Assembly: GCF_004011695.2 (NCBI RefSeq)
Contig: NC_082405.1
Span: forward strand, 2,665,001-2,729,000
Direction of reading: 5' to 3'
Source: Ascochyta rabiei
Taxonomy: Eukaryota > Ascomycota > Dothideomycetes > Pleosporales > Didymellaceae
DNA length: 64,000 nt
A program made the position numbers and the translations under genes. Positions 48,759-58,049 of the stretch are shown here, piece after piece (position 1 is the first letter of the stretch; every line of letters begins with the position of its first letter). The notes under the pieces were generated by a model. That model did no database searches. It was not told the DNA's origin and was given only the letters and a program-made list of their open reading frames with translations.

Positions 48759-49665
48759 ATGCCACCGCGAAAGAAAGCAAAGGTCAGTGCGGCTTCTACG
48801 CCGCTCGGGGACGGCCAGCCCGGAACACCGCAGGCCTCGGCCGCATTGGCGCCCGCTCAGGACGAGCTCCTCAACGATCCATGGGAGGACGAGCAGGAGA
48901 TCCAACTGCTGAAGAGCATGATGAAGTGGAAGCCGACCGGTGAGCAGACAGCCCTTTTCTCGTCATGCCAGGAGCCTGTCGATTGACGTCACCGCCGCAG
49001 GCCTGCACAAGCACTTTCGCATGATCTCCATACACAACGACATGACGTCCCACGGCTTCGCGACTGAAAAGGCCCCACACACGCGCATACCCGGCATCTG
49101 GAAGAAGCTGGACCAGCTCTACGACCTCGAGACACTTGATGCGCGCGAGAACGAGTTCACCTTCTCAGAAGACCCCGACTCGGCGAGCCGCGAGGAACCT
49201 GAGACTATCCCAGACTTCGAGCTGCCCGAAGAAGAGTTCGGCGCCATGATGTGGCAGTCACGCTTCCGCGACGCTGAGTCGTCTGAGGCCTCATCCCCGC
49301 CCATGATGCCTGTCGAAGACGAGAAGGCGCTGTATATGCCGGGCCTAGGCCTGCTCAAGGATCTACCGGACGGCGTGCATTCGCACAAGGCAGAGAGCGT
49401 GGCAGACGCAACGCCGCCGCCAAAGAAGAGCACAAGAGCTAGTAGATCGACTGTCAAGAGCGGGAAGGGAGCAAAAGCTGGAGCCGCTGCTGCCAAAACC
49501 ACAAAGGCCCAGTCCACCGTATCAGACTCCGAAGAAGAAGAGAACGAGGAAGATGACGACGATGAATCCAGCTCCGAATCAGAGGAGGAGGACAGTGCTC
49601 CTACTACACGAAGGACCAACCGAACAAAGGCGAAGCCTGCGCCCAAGCGGACGAGGAAGCGATGA
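48759..49665 (+). CDS. EAF7: Eaf7-like NuA4 histone acetyltransferase subunit
   Basis: Two exons: 48759-48939 and 49001-49665, with a 61-nt intron, giving 281 residues. It opens MPPRKKAKV. The Eaf7/MRGBP (CT20) core follows: WEDEQEIQLLKSMMKWKPTG, LHKHFRMISIHNDMTSHGF, then HTRIPGIWKKLDQLYDLETL and ARENEF. The tail is Ser/Glu/Asp-rich then Lys/Arg-rich (RTNRTKAKPAPKRTRKR), typical of chromatin proteins. Eaf7 is a subunit of NuA4 and works with Eaf5 and Eaf3 in nucleosome acetylation and transcription. The start codon context CACCATG is good but sits inside a minisatellite, and the next in-frame ATG lies beyond the conserved region's start. Confidence 0.93.
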
Positions 49666-49765
49666 GGCGCAGACGTCAGCACAACAATAGGGCTAACGAG
49701 ATACCCGGAATGAAATGTCCTGCATTTCTACTCTACAGCTGCTTCTTCTATTGGTCTGTGGAGTC

Positions 49766-51085
49766 CTACACTGAAAGCTGCTCGAATACAGCAAACCCAG
49801 GATAGTCAAAGTCTCGCCTCTTGGGTGGTTCCAGATCCTCTACCCATAGCGATTCCGTGTCGACCAGCCGAACCTCTTGCGCAGCAGCTTTTACCCTGTC
49901 ATCACCCCAATACTTCCGCATCAAGTAATGCCCAGCTCGGCCCATATACCCGTCTGTCCAAAGGTCGCGAGGGTCTAACAGCCACAATCGCTGCAAGCCT
50001 CTCGGGGATATCCGCCTAACAAAGCTGCTCCATGAAACAGCATTGTTCGTCTGAGACTTGATCAGGATATGCGCAAGCCCGAGCTTTCGCAGGTTGGGAA
50101 ACATGTCCAAGCCTGAGAGCAAGTCGTGCTCACTGAAGCAACTTTGATTGTCTGACATCAGGCGCAGTTCCTCCAGCCGGAACAGTTGATCGCTGGCAGC
50201 CGGTGTATCTATGTTTGTCAGCCGTCGACAGTTCGCAAATGAGTTCCATGGCCCAAGGCTTTCTGGACTCCTCGATATGGCCACTTCTAGAAACGTGAGG
50301 TGTTTCAAACCGCCAAGCCAGGGCTCGAAAATGGCAACGTCGTGAAAGCGATCAGTCAGCGAGATGGAAAGACGCTTCAGCGCTCGAGGGAATTGGACGG
50401 CTGTGATCTGGACACCACAATAGGATGCTCTGTTTCCAAACAGAGGAAATGTCACGCTTTCTAAAGCCAGGCCCGCTTTCGCAGAGTCGCTCATCGCGTC
50501 ATCATATATCCGAGTAGGCTCATGTTGCCCGCGCAGCCAGGAGTTAAGATTGTCGTTGTCTTGCGAATACCCATACCGCACTCTTGGATCAGCGTCGGTT
50601 CTGGACGTGCCACTCAGCCGAGCCTCCTGAAAACATTTGGGCGAAATCGGATAGTATCTGAGGTGTTTGACACGAACGAATTGTCGCAATGCGGTTATGA
50701 GGTCCTTCGGTACCAGCGCTGTAAACGGCCGACCAGATCGCACACTTTGACTCGCTGCACCCACGAGCAGATTATGCTGCGATGGTCTGGGGTTCATGCT
50801 ACTGAGAGACAGAGTACTCATGCGTCCTGCGTATCCTGATCTGGCCAGCTCGAGAAGCCTTGGCATTTGGCTGCCATGCCACAGGAATGGTGTCTCTTCC
50901 ATCACCGCGATGAAAAGGTTCGTCAAGATGTTCGAGTATCGAAAACAGCGTCGAACCAGCCGAGCATTCAGTATGGCTTGTCGCGATACACCGTCGAGTA
51001 TCGGGAAGCGCGCGCTGGTGGGGAAGTCGTATACGGCGAGTTGTTCGATGATCCCGTCGAGGAGCTCTTGTGGCAGCAAGTCCAT
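49766..51085 (-). CDS. F-box/LRR-like protein of unknown function
   Basis: 439 residues, single exon. The frame extends to a TTG at 51136, but the ATG at 51085 starts exactly at an F-box-like motif, MDLLPQELLDGIIEQLAVYD, continued by LNARLVRRCFRY. The body has leucine-rich segments of LRR spacing (LKRLSISLTDRF, LKHLTFLEVAIS, LEELRLMSD, LRKLGLAHILI, LQRLWLLDPRD). It could be a substrate adaptor of an SCF ubiquitin ligase. This class is large and poorly conserved in Pezizomycotina. It lies tail-to-tail with EAF7 (100 bp) and 410 bp from the 3' end of the Kex2-repeat gene. Confidence 0.72.
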   Translation of the reverse strand: MDLLPQELLDGIIEQLAVYDFPTSARFPILDGVSRQAILNARLVRRCFRYSNILTNLFIAVMEETPFLWHGSQMPRLLELARSGYAGRMSTLSLSSMNPRPSQHNLLVGAASQSVRSGRPFTALVPKDLITALRQFVRVKHLRYYPISPKCFQEARLSGTSRTDADPRVRYGYSQDNDNLNSWLRGQHEPTRIYDDAMSDSAKAGLALESVTFPLFGNRASYCGVQITAVQFPRALKRLSISLTDRFHDVAIFEPWLGGLKHLTFLEVAISRSPESLGPWNSFANCRRLTNIDTPAASDQLFRLEELRLMSDNQSCFSEHDLLSGLDMFPNLRKLGLAHILIKSQTNNAVSWSSFVRRISPRGLQRLWLLDPRDLWTDGYMGRAGHYLMRKYWGDDRVKAAAQEVRLVDTESLWVEDLEPPKRRDFDYPGFAVFEQLSV

Positions 51086-51495
51086 AGTGAGCCGTGACAA
51101 TGCGGATGTGTGGTGCTGAGCGTCGACAGAGCACAAGCTTATATACCAAGCGAGCCATATGAGGTCAATTATTCAATACCTCTACCACCAGTGCTCGCCC
51201 AATATCACACTCGCGCAACCACTAAAAATTCAATGGTATCCAAACACCGATTCTCCATTCACGTTTCGAACCGAATCGATGGATCAATCCAGTCATCCGG
51301 CACGATATCGACGTAAGAGTATCGTTAAATCATTAGAAACTTCTGCACGATAGCATCTACAATATATAGGTATAACTCAAAGCACGACTGAAATTCGACA
51401 TCTCCTATTCCCCTTCCGGATTCGACTATTCGACTCCGCCATCCCCGCCCTGATCGCACCAGCGCAATCAAGATATCACGAGTAACGAAAGGTGG
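51086..51495. other. Intergenic, AT-leaning, no gene seen
   Basis: 410 bp between the start of the F-box/LRR-like gene and the stop of the Kex2-repeat precursor. It must carry the F-box gene promoter and the precursor's 3' UTR. Confidence 0.5.
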
Positions 51496-52527
51496 TTAGT
51501 TGGCACCCTTGCCACCCTTGCGGCCCTTGCCCTTGTGGTGAGGCTCACGGGTGTGAAGGTCCGCCCAGTGAGCGTCATCAGCAGCCTGGTCGAACTCCTG
51601 ACGAGCCTCGACCTCGACTTCGCGCTTGTTGTTCTTTCCCTTACGGCCCTTGCCCTTGTGGTGGGGCTCGCGAGCCTCAATTTCAGCGTCGCGGGTGTGG
51701 AGGTCGGCCCAGTGAGCATCATCGGCGGCCTGATCGAATTCTTGACGAGCCTCAACCTCGACTTCGCGCTTGTTGTTCTTTCCCTTGCGGCCCTTGCCCT
51801 TGTGGTGAGGTTCACGGGTGTGGAGATCCGCCCAGTGAGCATCATCGGCGGCCTGGTCGAACTCTTGACGAGCTTCAACCTCGACTTCGCGCTTGTTGTT
51901 CTTTCCCTTGCGGCCCTTGCCCTTGTGGTGAGGCTCACGCTTGGTCACCTCATCGGCCTCATCCTCGTCGGCCTCATTCTCATCAGGCTCGTTCTCGTCC
52001 TCGCGCTTGTTGTTCTTTCCCTTGCGACCCTTGCCCTTGTGGTGGCGGGCCTCGATCTCAACCTCACGCTTGTTGTTGCCCTTACGACCTTTGCCCTTGT
52101 GATGGCGGACTTCGATCTCAACAACAGGCTCAGGCTCGCGCTTGTTGTTCTTTCCCTTGCGACCTTTGCCCTTGTGGTGGGGCTCACGGGTGTGAAGGTC
52201 CGCCCAGTGAGCGTCATCAGCAGCCTGGTCGAACTCCTCCTGGCGAGCCTCAACCTCAACCTCACGCTTGTTGTTCTTTCCCTTGCGGCCCTTGCCCTTA
52301 TGGTGGGGCTCGGGGTCACGAGCTTGCAAAGCAGCTACGAGAGCAGATGCACGGACTGGTCCGCTTCCCTTCGGGACTTTAGCAGGTAATCTTGGTACTG
52401 AATCTTTCAGTTGACTTACCACTACACGAGCCTCGACGGCATTATTAGTCACGACCTTCTTGTCGTTGACAACGTAGGCGGTGGCCGAGGCACCAAGTGC
52501 CAAAAGCGTAAGCGCGCTGAACTTCAT
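51496..52527 (-). CDS. Secreted Kex2-processed repeat protein, candidate RiPP precursor
   Basis: 343 residues if unspliced, ATG at 52527. MKFSALTLLALGASATA is a clear signal peptide. After a pro-region, residues 75-343 hold eight copies of the basic unit HHKGKGRKG, seven of them ending NNKR. Between them are acidic spacers (EVEVEAR, EPEPVVEIEVR), four of which carry QEFDQAADDAHWADLHTR. One further KR follows EADEVT. KR after each unit is a Kex2 site, so the protein should be cut in the Golgi into 20-45-residue peptides, half acidic and half basic. This is the KEP architecture of UstA-like RiPP precursors, and also of secreted fungal repellent or pheromone-like proteins. A 51-nt segment (52369-52419) starts GTAAGT and could be an intron without changing frame. 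The gene is divergent from the UstYa-like gene. Confidence 0.8.
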   Translation of the reverse strand: MKFSALTLLALGASATAYVVNDKKVVTNNAVEARVVVSQLKDSVPRLPAKVPKGSGPVRASALVAALQARDPEPHHKGKGRKGKNNKREVEVEARQEEFDQAADDAHWADLHTREPHHKGKGRKGKNNKREPEPVVEIEVRHHKGKGRKGNNKREVEIEARHHKGKGRKGKNNKREDENEPDENEADEDEADEVTKREPHHKGKGRKGKNNKREVEVEARQEFDQAADDAHWADLHTREPHHKGKGRKGKNNKREVEVEARQEFDQAADDAHWADLHTRDAEIEAREPHHKGKGRKGKNNKREVEVEARQEFDQAADDAHWADLHTREPHHKGKGRKGGKGAN

Positions 52528-53735
52528 ATTCAGTAAGCTGATGTTTATTTCGTAAATATCCTTGAACGAATGGAATGTTCTGCCGGCAGATGAGAAGAGA
52601 TGAAACAGGTTGAGAAGGTCTGAGAAGGAATGAGCACGTTCAACGCTTGCCAGCATTTCCTCTGGAACACGCTCACCTTATATGGGGTGACCACTCCCAC
52701 AACTGCATATCGCTTCGATACTTGCACAAACCGCACGGAACCTGAGTTCCTGAGACATCCTCGCATTGACTACGGAACATGAAGGAAGCTACTATCCCTG
52801 CTACGCGCCCGCGTTCCTGACGATGCACCCGCGGATTCGCTCTCGGAAGGGAAGGTGCACCCTGCGGCATGTCGATTTGCATCTTGTTGACAAGCCATGC
52901 CAATGCTCGGTTGTCCGGAAATGTCAACATCTGATGTCAAACTCAAACAGCATAGCAAGATTTCCGTTCTATTCCCGCGCGACGACGTCGTCACTTTCAA
53001 ACCGCCACCAAGGCACTCGAACAAACGCTGACTCACGAGACATGTCGCGATCTGAGCACCAAAACCCATTGGCCGTTATATCCCCACAATTTTTGGCCAT
53101 TATACCCACTAGTCTTGCAATCCGCGTTCTCAATGCAGCAAAATTGCAGACCACTACACACTGACAAGCAGATCGGGCGCGTAAAATCGCCCATACTGTC
53201 ATCTAACACGCAAGTGCGCTCCATCAAACACAACCTGTGTTAAGATACAAAAGCAGCCCCAGTTTTGTTCGATCGCCAAGCTGAAACAATGGTGAAGGAC
53301 TATGGCCTCCAAGTCTTGGCTTAGCGCGGATCTCGAAACTCAAATACCACGACAACCAACAGAAGTGTGGTATACGCTCCCCTAGAAGTGTCGCAGAAGG
53401 CTTGTCAACTGCTTATCGAGGGTTGGCGTTGTCGCAGACACCTGAAGTTGCGTTCGTAAGGTACCGCAGATGCCTCATGCCAATAGCCTGTATTACACGG
53501 CCCAGCGAGGTTCTTCTTCCGTGTTTGCGACACTTGCATTGTTCCTTCTTGATACGCCAGGCGCGCAGAGACATTTTGTCTTCCATCTTCCAGGCTTCTT
53601 CCACCGTTCCCAGCGTTAAGGGCAACCTGTCTTTTGATTCTCTCGCCGGTCGACTTGCAATTATATCAACATAATTCTCTATACAGAGCTTTCCGCACTA
53701 CCAGCGTACCAATCATCAACGCATCTCTTATAGCT
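52528..53735. promoter_or_regulatory. Divergent promoter region between Kex2-repeat precursor and UstYa-like gene
   Basis: 1.2 kb separating the two starts. No supportable gene. Open frames such as 53402-53674 are featureless. Head-to-head placement suggests coordinated expression, but no shared binding-site motif was identified by eye. Confidence 0.5.
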
Positions 53736-54586
53736 ATGGAGAAACAAACACTAGCCACCCCTTCGAATGACGATTACGAGAATGCCGCCTTCCTCAACTC
53801 ATCATATCTCAAAGAATCCGATACTACACGGCGGCGAAACTATGTGTATCTTACACTGTTTAATCTCTTCATCTTCACACTCTCAATGCTGAGTCTAATA
53901 TGCGCCGTCATGAGCCAGAAGGACAGCTCAGGGCACGCGGCAGCAAAACTCATGGATCAATTCGACATCTTCTCACCAGCCATGCACGAAGTTGAATACT
54001 CACACGTAAAATACTCGTTACCCAAGCCCTTGAACTCTTCCAAATACGTAGGCACTACAGAAGAAGTCGAGAAAGCATGGATGGACATCGCGTACCGTAT
54101 GTTCTCTAGTTGTCTTTCTTAAAGTGTTCATAGCTAAAAAAACAAAAACTTGCAGTCCCAGACCAGATGGTCTCCAAGTCCGACTTCCCGAAGCTAAACA
54201 AACCAGACGACGCAATGCAGGTTACTGATCCAACCACGGGCGAAACCGGCTACCGTGTCGGCGTCGAAGCCTTCCACCAGCTGCACTGTCTCAACCTCCT
54301 GCGCATGAGCACATATCCCGACCATTACAAGTCCATCTCGTGGTCCGACACCAACGATGTGCCTGAGAAGGTGCGCGAGCACTTGGACCACTGCATTGAG
54401 ATTTTGAGGATCAATCTCATGTGCTTGAGCGATGTGAATGTATTTACCTTCCATCCGACGAGCGAGCCGGACAAACAGGGTATGGGCGGCTATTGGCCGG
54501 ACTATGAGAGCGAGCATGTGTGCAGAAATTTCGACCACATCAAGGATTGGGCTAGGGCGAACGCTGTGCCAGATGCGGATGTGTAG
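53736..54586 (+). CDS. DUF3328 / UstYa-like oxidase
   Basis: Two exons: 53736-54096 and 54156-54586, with a 59-nt intron (GTATG...TTGCAG), giving 263 residues. It has a cytosolic N-terminus, one membrane segment at about 36-58 (YVYLTLFNLFIFTLSMLSL), then a lumenal domain with the two diagnostic HxxHC motifs, FHQLHCLN (His161-Cys165) and HLDHCIE (His196-Cys200). Family members act on Kex2-cut precursor peptides in ustiloxin, phomopsin, asperipin and victorin pathways, catalysing oxidative macrocyclisation or chlorination/hydroxylation; the His/Cys motifs are thought to bind copper. The neighbour is a divergent Kex2-repeat precursor, so it may modify that peptide. DUF3328 genes are also common outside RiPP loci. 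Only one copy is present here, whereas many loci have two. Confidence 0.85.
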
Positions 54587-54895
54587 CTGGGTCGTTGGTT
54601 GCCATTTTATGAGTTGAACTGGGCTTTCGTGGCGCATTGATAGCGTTACTCTTACACGTCATATTTTGACCTAACGCGACCACGTTCTGTGGAACATAGC
54701 TACTCTTCCGAACCGATACACTCGTAGCGACAACAAAGAGCCAAGAGTTGAGTTGTAAGAGACAAATCACACAATGGGTAAGTTAGTACCGCGGTACAGT
54801 CACAAGCGTCGTTCGTTCCTGCCAAACTTGTTGTCCCTTACAACACCTCCCTTTCCTCTGGAAAAAACAACACTCGCTCACTCGCCGGCACGAAT
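54587..54895. other. Intergenic, no gene seen
   Basis: 309 bp downstream of the UstYa-like gene. Nothing recognised. Confidence 0.5.
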
Positions 54896-55527
54896 CATGA
54901 GCACGAAAGCGCCATTTCGCCTTATTAAACTGCCCAAAGAGCTGCGGCTCATGGTCGACAAGCGACCGCCATCCTACAGAACCCGCAAATCACTCGACAT
55001 CTACGGGTAAAGCGGGCTTTGGAAAAATACTCATGTATCGCTTCCTATCAGGCTCCTCCTCGCCTGCAGGCTTGTAAGAGCAGAAAGCCGATCTTTAGTC
55101 GAGAGAGCAATCCAAAATAGCAAAGGTCCCACCCACAGCACTCATCAAGGCCGGAGATTTGAAATCCGACGTTGACACAGCAGCATTGCATCTAACCATG
55201 GCGCTTGACTTCTTCGACGTTCTGAAGACCGTGCTTCTCGCTAGTGGGCTTGAAGATGGGTATCCCAGACTTTGGCGCGTCTTTGATTGCTGACATACGC
55301 GCACAGGCAGTCGAGCGATAATGCTATCGAAGCAAGGAGTCGGTGCCGTTCGTATTTTTCCCGTCCTTGAAGACGTTGTCTACTTTCTACAATCTTGTTC
55401 CATTGCTGGCCGGCGGCCGAGCTTCCAGATGTCTGTGTATGGCAGCTTTGTCGACCGAGTTGGAGTGGGCTGGGCCAGCGAGTTTGCGGCGACACTTGGG
55501 TTCGATCTGAACTTCAATGAGTGGTGA
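54896..55527 (+). pseudogene. Decayed gene of the LPKELRLMV (F-box-like) family
   Basis: ATG 54896 begins MSTKAPFRLIKLPKELRLMV, the common start of a large family of fungal F-box-like proteins, but the frame stops at 55010. Further protein-like pieces follow in changing frames: KVPPTALIKAGDL, TAALHLTMALDFFDVLKTV and GLEDGYPRLWRV near 55120-55290, then VLEDVVYFLQSC and FQMSVYGSFVDRVGVGW at 55360-55525. No set of standard introns joins them convincingly, so I call it a pseudogene. A rapidly evolving spliced gene is possible. Confidence 0.4.
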
Positions 55528-55689
55528 GTGTTATTGGGATACGTCCAGTCTCAGAGCTCCTGGGAGAACTGTTCACGTTCGAGAGATAGTGCGAGAACAC
55601 AAGGGTTGACTGAGTGTTCGGAAGACACTGTGACCACTAGGAGGGGGAGACGCATGCTTTTGGTGAATTGGAAGACTAAAAAAATTACA

Positions 55690-57790
55690 CTAGACAAGAC
55701 TTATACTCTTCCGCTCGCAATGTAGCTTCAGTGGCTTATGTGGTGGCCCGTAATCTCGTTTGATCAGGTAGCAGTGACCTAAGCCCTGTGATGAGGAACC
55801 TGTTTCAGGATCCACTTTGAGGTACGGCATAACTCCCAGCTTTTCATAAGTTGCATCTGCGATTCGCCTGAGAATGATACCATGCATCACACCCGAATGA
55901 CCGAAGTAAAGCAGGACTGGCCAGAGCTCGTCGAACAACTGTTCGGGGCTTGGGACTGGTCGGCCATCCGAGTGGTGTGTCATGATCGTCGCTTGACATA
56001 GCTTATGCCGTGCGGTCTCGTCCAACACATCGACTACTGATGTAGAGCCGCGATCACTAAGATCGGTGTCGCTTCGGCTCAACTGCTCATATCGGATCAG
56101 TCGAACGCAAGTCATCCAGCCCACTAGATGTAAGCTGCGCCTGAAACGATATGTGTTGTGGCTCTCGTCTTGTATGTGTGCAACATAGCCAGCCACAGTA
56201 ACTTGCTGACCGTCGTCTGTTTCCACGCCAATCTCTACATTCTTGACGACATTGCACGTCTTTGCAACTTCATGGCCAGATTTCGCCCCGCAGATACCTT
56301 TCCAACCCGCCCAGCTCCAGGATGGAAACTCGGCTCTTCGAGTGAGCTTGGTGCCTTTCCAGTCGAAGCTTGGTAGCCAGAGCAAGGCAGCCAGGAAATT
56401 GTCCTGGACAGACTCCTTGGCAGTTGCACTGTTGCCTCTAAAAGGAATGCCCCAGATGTGATAAACAGGTTTTTGCATGCGGAGAAAGTGATGGAGTATG
56501 CCTGTGAAAGCGTGAAGGACGTCGGAGTCATGAGATAATCTTCTCAAAAGGTACTCCTGGATGCGCTCATAGAGATGATGATGGAGCGTCCCGGCGCCTT
56601 GAGATGGAAAAGCTTGGGTGTGCTGCATCAAGGGTTTGACTTCGCGTTGGTATGTTCGACTGATATCTTCTAGGGGTACGGAAAGGCTTTCGCAGAAATG
56701 TTGTTCAAGACATTGGAAGTAAACCTGGGTATCTGTGAATACAAGGCGTCGGCGAGAGAGAAGTCCCTCCTGGTATGTCCAGCCTCGCATCCCCCATTTA
56801 CTTGAAGATACCACATGCTGCATGTTCGGAATGGAGATCAGTTTTTGACCCTTGAAACTGATGATTTCCTGCGATCGTCGCTCTGCTGAAGAAACGCCAG
56901 AGAGTCCATACCGGGGATCGGCCCCAGTAGCATCGATGATAGTGATTGCCGCATTATGGTAGATCTGATCCATGTTCTGGATGAGAGCATGCTTAGTTGC
57001 TGAGTCGGACTGATCAATGCAGTGCCGGTCAACCCAGAGATAATGGAGGCCTAATCTTCGAGTGGCTGTGATAGCATCTTCGACAACACATGATGTACGT
57101 TCTGGCAATTGGTGGGCGAAGGTCAGTGATTCTTTTGAGCGTCCCCAGCAGTAACTCAATGCCGCAAACTGAAGATTATCCGGTAATTGCACTACTCTAC
57201 GTGAGAAGCAATCGATAACTTGGAACCCTGCAATAGCCAACGGTTGCTTGAGACCACAGCTACAGGCATGGTCTCCACGGCAGTGCCTGATCCAGTCTTT
57301 GACAATATCCCACTCTACCTTGTCTTTCTGCAGGACACGCGAGTGCAGGTGGTGGTCGATGTTTGCATGAACCCGGTTGGAGATCAGCCAACCCGTTGGG
57401 GTTCCGCGTCCAACATGTGTGCGGCCTCTCTGCACTCTGAACTCGATACCAGTACCTCCGAATGAGGACCAGACGACGACGAATAGCTCTGGAGCAGTTT
57501 TTGAAGTGTCGTTTCGATTTGTCTTCTTTCTGGGGGTTTGCTCAATGAACAAGATCACATATCGCAAAGCATATTACTCACGATCTAAGGAACAATTTAC
57601 AAAGTTTGCAGCCGTCCTGGCTCGACAATCTGTGAACCCAGGGACGGTTGCCGCTCGCTCCTAGCTCTGAGAGCACCTCCAGGCACGGTACGCAGAACCG
57701 CCCTGCAACTGCATACTCGGGTGCCGTGATGGGACTTGGTCTGTGACTTGGCGCGCGGCTCCTGACGACTGATTCGTGAAGGTTGGACAT
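55690..57790 (-). CDS. HET-domain (heterokaryon incompatibility) protein
   Basis: Two exons: 57582-57790 and 55690-57529, with a 52-nt intron, giving 682 residues. The N-terminus has the usual Cys motif of HET genes (FCVPCLEVL, then DGCKLCKLF). The HET domain starts at FAALSYCWG (about residues 194-199). It continues with AITATRRLGLHYLWVD, CIDQSD, QNMDQIYHNAAITIIDA and GWTYQEGLLSRR. HET proteins trigger cell death on allorecognition in fungi and are often found alone or with NLR partners. The canonical LWVDALCIDQ motif reads LWVDRHCIDQ here. No repeat or nucleotide-binding domain is attached. The C-terminal 250 residues (FPSWSWAGWKG) fit the usual family tail. Confidence 0.88.
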
Positions 57791-58049
57791 GCTTGCTGAG
57801 AGGTGGACTGCGACCTTTGGACCTCAACGACATGAGGAGGCTGTGCATCGACAAGGGTTGGCGCCCGCTAGTATCAAGCGAGGAAGGTACGTAGCTCACC
57901 TTATTGAAGTAGGCGAGTGCAGCAGAAACAGGATCGTAGCGCAAGGTTTGGTGTATTCTGTATTGGTTCAATCCATTTGAGAGGACCATTCAGCATTAAC
58001 GAAGAGTCAATGTGCGCAGACGGTTTCTCTCGCACAGTGATCTGAGCGA

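Noticed and set aside
51496..52307. Kex2-repeat gene as an alpha-type mating pheromone precursor
   Set aside because: The repeated units lack the short Trp/Cys/Gly/Gln-rich pheromone pattern known in filamentous ascomycetes, and the basic HHKGKGRKG motif is unlike any I know. Kept only as a remote alternative.
51535..52389. Two long hydrophobic or Cys/Pro-rich open frames on the plus strand over the Kex2-repeat gene
   Set aside because: They are antisense shadows of the GC-biased repeats. The minus strand has the signal peptide, regular repeats and KR sites.
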